Below are positions 13,740 to 20,223 of a stretch of 20,317 nucleotides of DNA, piece by piece. The first letter of the stretch is position 1, and every line of letters begins with the position of its first letter. Made by a program: the position numbers and the translations under genes. This DNA is from JBEVEP01 sp040512755 (lineage in GTDB: Bacteria > Pseudomonadota > Alphaproteobacteria > Rhizobiales > Rhizobiaceae): NCBI GenBank assembly GCA_040512755.1, contig JBEVEP010000180.1, positions 1 to 20,317 on the forward strand, in the 5' to 3' direction. Under the pieces are notes generated by a model, which was not told where the DNA came from, did not search any database, and was given only the letters and a program-made list of their open reading frames with translations.

Positions 13740-14750
13740 ATGATCCAGAAAAACTGGCAAGAGTTGATCAAGCCTAACAAGATCGAATTTCATTCGAGGG
13801 GCAAGACCCTGACGTCGCTCGTGGCCGAACCGTTGGAACGCGGTTTCGGCTTGACGCTCGGCAATGCGCTGCGCCGCGTCTTGCTGTCGTCGCTGCGCGG
13901 CGCCGCTGTGACTGCGGTGCAGATCGACGGCGTGCTCCATGAGTTCTCCTCGATCGCCGGCGTTCGTGAGGACGTGACAGACATTGTCCTCAACATCAAG
14001 GAAATCGCCATTAAGATGGAAGGCGATGGTCCCAAGCGCATGGTCGTGCGCAAGCAGGGTCCAGGCACTGTCGTGGCGGGCGATATCCAGACCGTAGGCG
14101 ACGTCGAGATCCTCAACCCCGACCATGTCATCTGTACACTGGACGAGGGTGCCGAGATCCGGATGGAGTTTACGGTTGATACGGGCAAGGGCTACGTTCC
14201 GGCTGACCGCAACCGGTCCGAAGATGCGCCGATCGGCCTTATTCCGGTCGACAGCCTTTATTCGCCGGTCAAGAAAGTCTCTTACAAGGTTGAGAACACC
14301 CGCGAAGGCCAAGTTCTCGACTATGACAAGCTCACCATGACGATCGAGACCGATGGATCGATCTCCGGTGAGGACGCGATTGCTTTTGCAGCGCGTATCC
14401 TGCAGGACCAGCTCGGCCTGTTCGTCAACTTCGACGAGCCGACCAAGGAGCTTCCGGCAGAGCAGGTAACCGAGCTCGCATTCAATCCGGCGCTCTTGAA
14501 GAAGGTCGACGAACTCGAGCTTTCAGTGCGTTCCGCGAACTGCCTGAAGAACGACAACATCGTCTACATCGGCGACCTGATCCAGAAGACGGAAGCGGAA
14601 ATGCTGCGTACTCCGAACTTTGGCCGCAAATCGCTTAACGAGATCAAGGAAGTGCTCGCCGCCATGGGCCTCCATCTTGGCATGGAAGTGCCGGATTGGC
14701 CGCCGGAGAACATCGAAGATCTCGCCAAGCGTTACGAAGACCAGTACTGA
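13740..14750 (+). CDS. rpoA: DNA-directed RNA polymerase alpha subunit
   Basis: Alpha dimerises to nucleate RNA polymerase assembly, and its C-terminal domain binds promoter UP elements and activators. The 336-residue product has an N-terminal domain with GFGLTLGNALRRVLLSSLRG (about 35-54) and IDGVLHEFSSIAGVREDVTDI. A linker follows, then the C-terminal domain from about residue 250 with LSVRSANCLKNDNIVYIGDL. Arg264 there corresponds to the DNA-contacting E. coli Arg265. GRKSLNEIKEVLA follows. The start at 13740 (MIQKNW) is chosen over in-frame ATG 13710 because of family N-termini and the ribosome binding site at 13726. Co-production with ribosomal proteins links polymerase and ribosome supply. 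Confidence 0.98.
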   Translation: MIQKNWQELIKPNKIEFHSRGKTLTSLVAEPLERGFGLTLGNALRRVLLSSLRGAAVTAVQIDGVLHEFSSIAGVREDVTDIVLNIKEIAIKMEGDGPKRMVVRKQGPGTVVAGDIQTVGDVEILNPDHVICTLDEGAEIRMEFTVDTGKGYVPADRNRSEDAPIGLIPVDSLYSPVKKVSYKVENTREGQVLDYDKLTMTIETDGSISGEDAIAFAARILQDQLGLFVNFDEPTKELPAEQVTELAFNPALLKKVDELELSVRSANCLKNDNIVYIGDLIQKTEAEMLRTPNFGRKSLNEIKEVLAAMGLHLGMEVPDWPPENIEDLAKRYEDQY

Positions 14751-14759
14751 GCATTGTTC

Positions 14760-14782
14760 GGAGAGGCCTGCGGGACCTCTCC
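14760..14782 (+). other. First hairpin between rpoA and rplQ
   Basis: GGAGAGG (14760-14766) pairs perfectly with CCTCTCC (14776-14782) around a 9-nt loop, starting 10 nt after the rpoA stop. No T-run follows. It may protect the rpoA 3' end after processing (inference). Confidence 0.5.
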
Positions 14783-14805
14783 AACGGATCATGCTCCTGA
14801 AAAGC

Positions 14806-14823
14806 CGAGGCTACGGCCTCTCG
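14806..14823 (+). other. Second hairpin between rpoA and rplQ
   Basis: GAGGC (14807-14811) pairs with GCCTC (14816-14820) around a TACG loop. One further C-G pair forms if a single T is bulged. It lies 24-27 nt before the rplQ ATG and has no T-run. Confidence 0.4.
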
Positions 14824-14847
14824 AACCAGGAATGAAGGAGAAACGCC

Positions 14848-15279
14848 ATGCGCCATGGTAAGACCGGCCGCCGGCTCGGCCGCAGCGTAAGCCACCGCAA
14901 GGCCCTTTTCGCAAATCTGTCGGGCTCGCTGATCGAGCACGAGCAGATTGTCACAACGCTTCAGAAGGCGAAGGATTTGCGTCCTATCGTTGAGAAGCTC
15001 GTTACGCTCGGCAAGCGCGGCGATCTGCATGCCCGCCGTCAGGCGATCGCTCAGATCCGCAACGAAGCACTCGTTAAGCGCCTCTTTGAAACGATTGCGC
15101 CACGCTATGCACAGCGCAATGGTGGCTACCTGCGCATCATGAAGGCCGGCTTCCGCCATGGCGATAACGCGGCCATGGCCGTGATCGAGTTCGTCGATCG
15201 GGACGTTTCGGCCAAGGGCGCCGCCGACCGCGCTCGCGCGGATGCGGAAAGCGTCAGCGCAGAAGCCGAAGCTGCATAA
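14848..15279 (+). CDS. rplQ: 50S ribosomal protein L17
   Basis: L17 is a large-subunit protein near the tunnel exit. The 143-residue product begins MRHGKTGRRLGRSVSHRKALFANL (family signature). It contains EQIVTTLQKAKDLRPIVEKLVTLGKRGDL (about 32-60) and the conserved GGYLRIMKAGFRHGDNAAMAVIEFVDRD (about 91-118). An Ala/Glu-rich tail of about 25 residues follows, as is usual in rhizobia. AAGGAG lies 7 nt upstream. It is the last gene of the block, followed by tandem hairpins and an intrinsic terminator. Confidence 0.97.
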   Translation: MRHGKTGRRLGRSVSHRKALFANLSGSLIEHEQIVTTLQKAKDLRPIVEKLVTLGKRGDLHARRQAIAQIRNEALVKRLFETIAPRYAQRNGGYLRIMKAGFRHGDNAAMAVIEFVDRDVSAKGAADRARADAESVSAEAEAA

Positions 15280-15282
15280 CCT

Positions 15283-15312
15283 TTTCGGACCGAAACAGGG
15301 CTGCAAAGCCCT
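15283..15312 (+). other. Two tandem hairpins after rplQ
   Basis: TTTCG (15283-15287) pairs with CGAAA (15291-15295) around 3 nt. After one base, AGGGCT (15297-15302) pairs with AGCCCT (15307-15312) around a GCAA loop. Both lie between the rplQ stop and the main terminator and lack their own T-runs. They could shield the long mRNA from 3' exonucleases (inference). Confidence 0.5.
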
Positions 15313-15320
15313 CTCCTTGG

Positions 15321-15355
15321 AACCCCCTGGCTTTTGCCGGGGGGTTCTTTGTTTT
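15321..15355 (+). terminator. Rho-independent terminator of the ribosomal protein block
   Basis: AACCCCCTGGC (15321-15331) pairs over 11 positions with GCCGGGGGGTT (15336-15346), one pair being U-G, around a TTTT loop. The T-rich tail TTCTTTGTTTT follows. It is the strongest intrinsic terminator in the window and lies 42 nt after the rplQ stop. Confidence 0.93.
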
Positions 15356-15489
15356 GCCGGACGACTTAGAGCGCCGCGCGTCCATTTGGACGCGCAAACG
15401 ACGCTCCAAATCTTTGAACCTGCGCATCCTGCTTTCCCGAAAACCGATTTTCGGAAAGCAGGATGCATAGATGGGTTTTGCCGGACGAC
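15351..15489. repeat. Pair of 15-bp direct repeats flanking the palindromic element
   Basis: GTTTTGCCGGACGAC occurs at 15351-15365 and again, identically, at 15475-15489, with 109 nt between the copies. The first copy begins within the terminator T-tract. The bases on either side of the copies differ. The arrangement looks like a target-site duplication around an inserted repeat, although 15 bp is long for that. Confidence 0.8.
15366..15474. mobile_element. RIME1/Bru-RS-like palindromic intergenic element
   Basis: The 109-nt interval holds two large palindromes. The first has GCGCGTCC (15376-15383) against GGACGCGC (15388-15395), inside an outer GAGCG/CGCTC pairing (15369-15406). The second spans 15424-15466, with 19 pairs, one bulged C and a 4-nt loop. 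The first palindrome (the GAGCGCCGCGCGTC start and GGACGCGCAAA), the two-palindrome layout and the size match the rhizobial RIME1 and Brucella Bru-RS families as I recall them. These are non-coding, probably passively mobilised. No transposase is present. The family call comes from memory and was not searched. Confidence 0.7.
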
Positions 15490-15700
15490 AGAGATCGGGC
15501 GGCTGCGTACGGACTTAGTCGAGACGCAGGCGCGGGGACTGCTTCCGGTTCAGACGCCCCCGTCTCACGCAAGTTTGGAGCGGTGCAGGTAGCTCTGGAG
15601 GCTCGTCGCCATGACGATGACCGGCCAGCGCCCGAAAACTTGCAACTCTTGAGGTTCTACTCGGTCACCACAGCGACATGTTCTCTCATGAATTGAGCGC
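15490..15700. other. Gene-free stretch with no recognised content
   Basis: This is the rest of the 495-nt gap between rplQ and the MFS gene. Open frames exist on both strands (for example a 77-codon one on the plus strand from 15463), but none has a ribosome binding site with a family-like product. An 8-bp inverted pair, GCAAGTTT near 15564 and AAACTTGC near 15638, is too far apart to assign a role. It may hold decayed sequence. Confidence 0.5.
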
Positions 15701-15729
15701 AAAAAAACCCCGCCGAAAATCGGCGGGGT
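15701..15729 (-). terminator. Rho-independent terminator of the MFS gene
   Basis: ACCCCGCCGA (15707-15716) pairs perfectly with TCGGCGGGGT (15720-15729) around a 3-nt loop. On the minus strand it is followed by a run of seven T (A-tract 15701-15707 on the plus strand). It lies about 46 nt after the MFS stop codon. Confidence 0.9.
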
Positions 15730-15740
15730 GGGAAGCGTAA

Positions 15741-15766
15741 CCTGGCGCCAGGGCGCCGGGCTTTTT
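15741..15766 (+). terminator. Opposed plus-strand terminator
   Basis: CCTGGCGC (15741-15748) pairs with GCGCCGGG (15753-15760), including one U-G, around a CAGG loop. CTTTTT follows on the plus strand. It would stop rightward transcripts just before they run antisense into the MFS gene, whose stop codon is 9 nt further on. Confidence 0.65.
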
Positions 15767-15774
15767 AGTTTAAA

Positions 15775-17658
15775 CTATTCCTTTGCGTTGAGGTCAGTTC
15801 CAAGGGTGTCCTTCACGAACAGCGTGCCAATGATCAAAGACATGGCAGCTACCGCAATCGGATACCAGAGGCCGTAGTAGATATCGCCGGCTGCAGCGCT
15901 CATCGCGAAGGCAGTCGCGGGCAGAAGACCGCCGAACCATCCGTTCCCGATGTGATAGGGAAGGGACATTCCCGTGTAGCGGATGCGCGTTGGGAACATC
16001 TCCACCAGGATCGCGGCAATCGGGCCGTAGACCATCGTGACGTAGATGACCAGCACGGTCAGGATTGCAATGATCATTGTCCAGTTCACTGCTGCCGGGT
16101 CGGCCACCATCTTGAAGGCGCCGGCGCCGGGTATAGTGAAGACCGCCACTTCTGTTGCGCCAGCCGCTTCCTCTGCCGTCAGAAGCTTGTCCTTCACGGC
16201 TTGTTCGACGGGAACCATTGTCTTTTCACTGCCACGGACCGCAGCTGCGTCAAGATTGAGTTCCGGGTTCGCAGCAACGAAAGCGTCCAGCTTCTGGTCG
16301 GCGACCTTGGCCGGCTCGCGAACCAGCGGATAGCCGGCAGCGTGCAGCGCCGTGTTCACTGCTTTGCTGAACGCGGTCTCCTTTGCCTTGGCCTGATCGC
16401 CGGCTGCATTCGCGTCAAAAGACTCGATTGTTGTGTCGCCGATCTTCACAGTCGCGACCGATCCCGCAGGAGCGGCCACTACGTCATAGGGTACCGAATT
16501 CCTCGTGAGGAACGACGTGGCGATATCGCACGAGGTGGTGAATTTCGCCGTGCCGACGGGGTTGAACTGGAAGCGGCAGTCGCCCGGAGCAGCGGTTACG
16601 GTCGCACGTACGTTTTCCTGCGCCGTCGCGAGAGCCGGATTTGCTGCCGAAGTCAACGCCTTGAACAGCGGGAAGTAAGTGACAATGGCGAGCGCCAGTC
16701 CCGCCATGATGATCGGCTTGCGGCCGATCTTGTCGGACAGCCAGCCGAAGAAGACGAAGAACCCGGTGCCGAGCGCGAGCGAGATCGCGATCATGATATT
16801 GACCGACTGGGCGTCGACCTTGAGCACGTTCTGCAGAAAGAACAGAGCATAGAACTGGCCCGAGTACCAAACCACGGCCTGACCCGCGGTGAGGCCGAGC
16901 AATGCGAGGATCGCGATCTTGGCATTCTTCCATTGGCCGAAAGCCTCCGAAAGGGGCGCTTTTGATCCTTTGCCCTCTTCCTTCATGCGCTGGAAAGTCG
17001 GCGATTCGTTCAAGGACAACCGAATCCAGACCGAAATGCCCAGCAAGGCGAAGGAGACAAGGAACGGAATGCGCCAGCCCCACGCAGCGAAGGCTTCCTT
17101 GCCGAGCCAGGTCTGGACGAGGAGGATGACAATCAGCGACAGGAACAAGCCCAGCGTGGCCGTCGTTTGGATCCAGGACGTGAAATAGCCGCGCCGATCA
17201 TCAGGCGCATGTTCCGCCACATAGGTTGCAGCGCCGCCATATTCGCCGCCGAGGGCAAGGCCCTGCAGCATACGTAATCCTATCAGGATGACCGGGGCTG
17301 CTATGCCAATGCTTGCCGAACCGGGCAGGAGGCCGACCAGGAACGTCGACAGACCCATGATCAGGATGGTGATAAGGAAAGTGTATTTGCGGCCGACCAG
17401 ATCGCCGATCCGTCCGAACACCAGCGCGCCAAACGGGCGCACGAGAAAGCCGGCTGCAAACGCGAGCAGCGCAAAAATGTTGCGCGTGGCTTCCGGGTAC
17501 TGGCTGAAGAAGGCCGCGCCAATAAAAGCCGCGAGCGAACCGTATAGGTAAAAGTCATACCATTCGAATACGGTGCCAAGCGAGGAGGCGAAGATGACCT
17601 TCTTTTCCTCTCGCGTCATGCCGCGCCGTCTGGCATCAGCGGTTGATACGACTGCCAT
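15775..17658 (-). CDS. MFS transporter, metabolite:H+ symporter type, with large insertion
   Basis: This is an inner-membrane secondary transporter of the major facilitator superfamily, in the MHS group with ProP, KgtP and ShiA. The substrate cannot be read from the sequence. The 627-residue product has ASSLGTVFEWYDFYLYGSLA in TM1, the loop 2-3 motif GRIGDLVGRK (about 82-91), GLALGGEYGGAATYVAEHAP in TM4-5, the second loop motif GWLSDKIGRKP (about 305-315), and EMFPTRIRYTGMSLPYHIGN near the C-terminus. Between TM9 and TM10 is a soluble insertion of about 185 residues (about 337-523) with two cysteines (361, 377), predicted to be periplasmic. Typical MHS proteins are 420-500 residues. The start at 17658 has GGAGG 8 nt upstream; a start 13 codons later is possible. 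Its 214-nt leader suggests its own promoter. Confidence 0.9.
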   Translation of the reverse strand: MAVVSTADARRRGMTREEKKVIFASSLGTVFEWYDFYLYGSLAAFIGAAFFSQYPEATRNIFALLAFAAGFLVRPFGALVFGRIGDLVGRKYTFLITILIMGLSTFLVGLLPGSASIGIAAPVILIGLRMLQGLALGGEYGGAATYVAEHAPDDRRGYFTSWIQTTATLGLFLSLIVILLVQTWLGKEAFAAWGWRIPFLVSFALLGISVWIRLSLNESPTFQRMKEEGKGSKAPLSEAFGQWKNAKIAILALLGLTAGQAVVWYSGQFYALFFLQNVLKVDAQSVNIMIAISLALGTGFFVFFGWLSDKIGRKPIIMAGLALAIVTYFPLFKALTSAANPALATAQENVRATVTAAPGDCRFQFNPVGTAKFTTSCDIATSFLTRNSVPYDVVAAPAGSVATVKIGDTTIESFDANAAGDQAKAKETAFSKAVNTALHAAGYPLVREPAKVADQKLDAFVAANPELNLDAAAVRGSEKTMVPVEQAVKDKLLTAEEAAGATEVAVFTIPGAGAFKMVADPAAVNWTMIIAILTVLVIYVTMVYGPIAAILVEMFPTRIRYTGMSLPYHIGNGWFGGLLPATAFAMSAAAGDIYYGLWYPIAVAAMSLIIGTLFVKDTLGTDLNAKE

Positions 17659-17792
17659 TTCATCATCCTCCGTGAAAGGTCCAGGCGCCATCGCGTGTCT
17701 CCCTCGATCCCTCCCGAGACAGCAGATACGCAATCGCTAATGGGATACATGCCAGAGACGCGGCCAAAACGGCAGCGCTGCTTTGGGATTAT

Positions 17793-17806
17793 GACTTTGG
17801 TCTAAT
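17793..17806 (-). promoter_or_regulatory. Possible operator upstream of the MFS gene
   Basis: On the minus strand ATTAGACCAAAGTC is followed by ATAAT, about 130 nt before the MFS start codon. The surrounding bases form an imperfect dyad (ATTATGAC and GTCTAAT on the plus strand, one base out of register). The motif stands out as A+T-rich in a G+C-rich leader. No regulator could be assigned. Confidence 0.2.
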
Positions 17807-17872
17807 GCCGCGTGACGCCACGAGATTCTGGCGCCAACCTCTGCGGACGGAAGGCGGCGAGGTCTCGGGTAC

Positions 17873-18664
17873 TCAGTTCCGGAGAGCAGCCAGCAGATTG
17901 ACGGCAGCCATCATGTCTTTCTTTCGGAGCTTCCGGCGATGAGCCGCTTCGTGATCCTCGCCCCAGTGTTCGGTATTCCAGTCCTCGTCGACATGGGCGG
18001 CCGTCCATGCGGTCTCGGCGTCGATTTCGCCTGCCTCAACAGCAAGCGCAAGGAGAGCCGATCCGGTGAGATTGGTCATTAGATGCATCGCAGCCAGCCT
18101 CAGGGGGTCGTCGCGCATCTTGAGATGGATGCCGATCGCGCCAATGGCTTCACGCGGCTGCTCGACATGCATCACACCTTCGGCCAGCACGAACCGGGCT
18201 CCAAGCGCGGACCTCGCCCAGTCGATCACGGGATCCCACGCTTCAGCCTGCTTCTCTACCAGTTTTTCTGGCCCATCCGCGCGATAGCAAAGAAGATCGG
18301 ACGAGGAGAAGCGCAGAATATCCTCAAGAACGGCTTGGGTGTCCTGGGCGACGCCATCGATCGCGGTGTTTACAAGGCGTGTCACGGGCATCGACATCGG
18401 ATCGATGTTTTCTCGCTGGGCCGCGAATTCGGCCGCGACAAGCCTGGCGGCCGCTTCAGTGGGCAGCGTCAATATCACTCTTGCCGGCGTGCGCACGGGT
18501 TTCCCGTCAAGCTGAACTTCAAAGCCTTCTGCAGCACCAGCTACTGCTACATTGGCATAAAACCTCTTCGGGAGAGGCGTCCTCATCTGGTTCTGTGCCC
18601 GGCGTGTCGGATCCGCATCGGACAGATGCTTGCCCGCTTCAAGGTCCTTTAGAATGTCGCGCAT
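17873..18664 (-). CDS. ATP12-family F1-ATPase assembly chaperone
   Basis: ATP12 proteins bind the alpha subunit of F1-ATPase before assembly; the family is shared by mitochondria and alphaproteobacteria. The 263-residue product has the N-terminal RFYANVAVAGAAEGFEVQLDGKPVRTP (about 34-60), then FSSSDLLCYRA (119-129), AWDP (142-145), NLTGSALLALA (198-208) and the conserved acidic-aromatic segment HVDEDWNTEHWGEDHEA (224-240), followed by a basic RRKLRKKD. The length fits the bacterial family. The start lies 3 nt after the rluC stop, with its GGAGG inside the rluC end, so the two are likely coupled. The first 27 residues are variable, and a start at Met27 is possible. Confidence 0.92.
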   Translation of the reverse strand: MRDILKDLEAGKHLSDADPTRRAQNQMRTPLPKRFYANVAVAGAAEGFEVQLDGKPVRTPARVILTLPTEAAARLVAAEFAAQRENIDPMSMPVTRLVNTAIDGVAQDTQAVLEDILRFSSSDLLCYRADGPEKLVEKQAEAWDPVIDWARSALGARFVLAEGVMHVEQPREAIGAIGIHLKMRDDPLRLAAMHLMTNLTGSALLALAVEAGEIDAETAWTAAHVDEDWNTEHWGEDHEAAHRRKLRKKDMMAAVNLLAALRN

Positions 18665-18667
18665 GGG

Positions 18668-19654
18668 TTATTCCGCCTCCCCGGCGGTCGCTTCCTCGAA
18701 CCCGACCAGGTTCCAGCTTTGCTGCATATGCGGCGGCATCGGCGCTGTTATGTCGATCGTTCCCTTGTCCGGATGCGGGATGACGATACGGCGTGCATGC
18801 AGATGGAGCCGGTTCTGAATGCCGCCTGGGAAGTCCCAGTTCGTATCCGCCTCGAAATATTTCGGATCGCCGATGATAGGACAGCCGAGTTGCGCTGCAT
18901 GTACGCGAAGCTGGTGTGTCCGGCCGGTATACGGCTCCATTTCCAGCCACGATAGCGATTGACCGGCCTGATCGATCACGCGGTAGAAGGATACAGCGTG
19001 ATCCGCCCCTTCTTCGCCATGCTTGGCCACCCGCATGCGGTCTCCGTCCGCAGTTTGTTCCTTGACGAGCCATGTCGAGATACGATCTTCGCGCTTTTTC
19101 GGGACGCCTTTCACCAATGCCCAATAGGTCTTCTTGGTTTCGCGCTGACGAAATGCTTCGGCAAGTTTCATCGCTGCCAACCGCGTGCGCGCAACGACGA
19201 GCACACCTGATGTATCCCGATCGAGGCGATGCACAAGTCGTGGCTTTTCGCCTTTCTTGTTACGCCAGGCTTCAAGCATGTCATCAACATGCCGGGAGAC
19301 GCCTGAGCCGCCTTGCACCGCCAGACCCGCCGGCTTGTTGAAGACGAAAACCTTTGGGTCCTCATAAAGCAGCATTTGCGCGAGGACATCGGCGTCATCT
19401 TGGCCGCGCATGGTGCGGGCGGTGAGGTGACCTTCGCCCTTCCTGTCGACTGCGAGCGGGGGGATCCGGATCAGCTGACCTGGTTCGACGCGGGTATCGG
19501 TCTTGGCGCGGCTGCCATCGACGCGTACTTGGCCCGACCGAAGGAGCTTCTGAAGCTGGACAAAACCAAGCCCCGGATAGTGCGCCTTGAACCAGCGGTC
19601 GAGCCGCATGCCGGCTTCGCCCGCTTCCACAGCGATCTGCTCCACGCCTGCCAT
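18668..19654 (-). CDS. rluC: 23S rRNA pseudouridine synthase, RluC type
   Basis: RluC-type enzymes isomerise uridines of 23S rRNA to pseudouridine (955, 2504 and 2580 in E. coli). The 328-residue product has an N-terminal S4 RNA-binding domain (MRLDRWFKAHYPGLGFVQLQ and GQVRVDG, about residues 16-47). The RluA-family catalytic core follows, with NKPAGLAVQGGSG (106-118), HRLDRDTSGVLVVA (142-155; Asp145 is the expected catalytic residue), PYTGRTHQLRVHAA and GCPIIGDPKY. The start at 19654 has GGAAAGG upstream; the frame continues to 19987, but that part overlaps crcB antisense and is not family-like. RluD-type specificity cannot be fully excluded, but length and motifs favour RluC. It lies 37 nt after crcB. 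Confidence 0.9.
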   Translation of the reverse strand: MAGVEQIAVEAGEAGMRLDRWFKAHYPGLGFVQLQKLLRSGQVRVDGSRAKTDTRVEPGQLIRIPPLAVDRKGEGHLTARTMRGQDDADVLAQMLLYEDPKVFVFNKPAGLAVQGGSGVSRHVDDMLEAWRNKKGEKPRLVHRLDRDTSGVLVVARTRLAAMKLAEAFRQRETKKTYWALVKGVPKKREDRISTWLVKEQTADGDRMRVAKHGEEGADHAVSFYRVIDQAGQSLSWLEMEPYTGRTHQLRVHAAQLGCPIIGDPKYFEADTNWDFPGGIQNRLHLHARRIVIPHPDKGTIDITAPMPPHMQQSWNLVGFEEATAGEAE

Positions 19655-19691
19655 TCTCAGAGCCTTTCCATTGCGAGCGCGGGAAATAGCA

Positions 19692-20072
19692 TCAGGCAAG
19701 GTTCCTTGCGAGCCACAATCCAAAGAACAGCGCGACGATCGACGCAATGACGCTCCCGAGCGCGTAGGCAATGGCCTGAATGGCTTGGCTGCGTTCCCAG
19801 AGCACGACAAAATCAAGGGAGAAGGCCGAGAATGTCGTAAACCCGCCCAGAATGCCGGTTGCCACGAAAAGGCGCAGTTCGTTTGATGCGCCACCGAAGC
19901 GCCGTGCCAGAAACTCAATGAATACGCCCATCGCGAAAGAGCCGGCGACATTGATCGCCATCGTTCCCCATGGGAAACCGGGGCCAATGAGCCGTAGAGA
20001 GGCGATGTTCACGAGGTGCCGGAGCGAGGCGCCGATGCTGCCGCCGATGGCGACGAGAAGGAGATGTAACAT
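19692..20072 (-). CDS. crcB: Fluoride ion channel CrcB/Fluc
   Basis: CrcB (Fluc) forms dual-topology dimers in the inner membrane that expel fluoride. The 126-residue product has four predicted membrane segments and the family motifs GGSIGASLRH (about 10-19), the TM2 segment GTMAINVAGSFAMG (about 36-49) with the conserved Asn, and the TM3 break GILGGFTTFSAFS (about 73-85). That break carries the phenylalanines of the ion path and the central sodium site. ATG 20072 begins at the family N-terminus MLHLLLVAIGGS. A GTG at 20129 would add 19 unlike residues. Neither start has a clear Shine-Dalgarno sequence. No fluoride riboswitch was recognised upstream. Confidence 0.92.
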   Translation of the reverse strand: MLHLLLVAIGGSIGASLRHLVNIASLRLIGPGFPWGTMAINVAGSFAMGVFIEFLARRFGGASNELRLFVATGILGGFTTFSAFSLDFVVLWERSQAIQAIAYALGSVIASIVALFFGLWLARNLA

Positions 20073-20079
20073 GGCCGGT

Positions 20080-20108
20080 GTTGTGGCCAAAGAGGGCGCG
20101 CAGGTCAA
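20080..20108 (-). promoter_or_regulatory. Weak candidate promoter for crcB
   Basis: On the minus strand TTGACC (20103-20108) and CACAAC (20080-20085) are separated by 17 nt. The -35 matches the consensus at 5/6 positions and the -10 at 3/6. The predicted start point is at or within a few bases of the crcB ATG, which would give a leaderless mRNA and fit the missing ribosome binding site. Confidence 0.25.
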
Positions 20109-20223
20109 TCCGCCGACACTGTTGGCCACGGCAGTGAATTTAATGATCTCATCGGTTGATGATAGTCCCCCTTACCGCTTGCTGCCCGTGAGCGAGCACT
20201 GAGAACAGGCTTCTCCGTTGCCA

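Noticed and set aside
13230..14312. 360-codon minus-strand frame opposite rpsK and rpoA
   Set aside because: It is antisense to two certain genes, has no ribosome binding site logic, and its product is unlike any known family.
15463..15696. Plus-strand 77-codon frame in the rplQ-MFS gap
   Set aside because: Its start is inside the palindromic repeat, it has no ribosome binding site, and its product is unrecognisable.
15566..15700. Minus-strand open frame of about 45 codons ending in SYLHRSKLA
   Set aside because: It looked a little like a protein C-terminus, but there is no start codon with a ribosome binding site and its upstream end runs into a terminator. At most a remnant.
15952..16965. 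337-codon plus-strand frame opposite the MFS gene
   Set aside because: It is a shadow of the transporter frame, which has clear membrane segments and motifs. The plus-strand product is Arg/Asp/His-rich and featureless.
19655..19987. N-terminal extension of rluC by 111 residues
   Set aside because: The extension is antisense to crcB, and its sequence is not RluC-like. The ATG at 19654 has a proper ribosome binding site.
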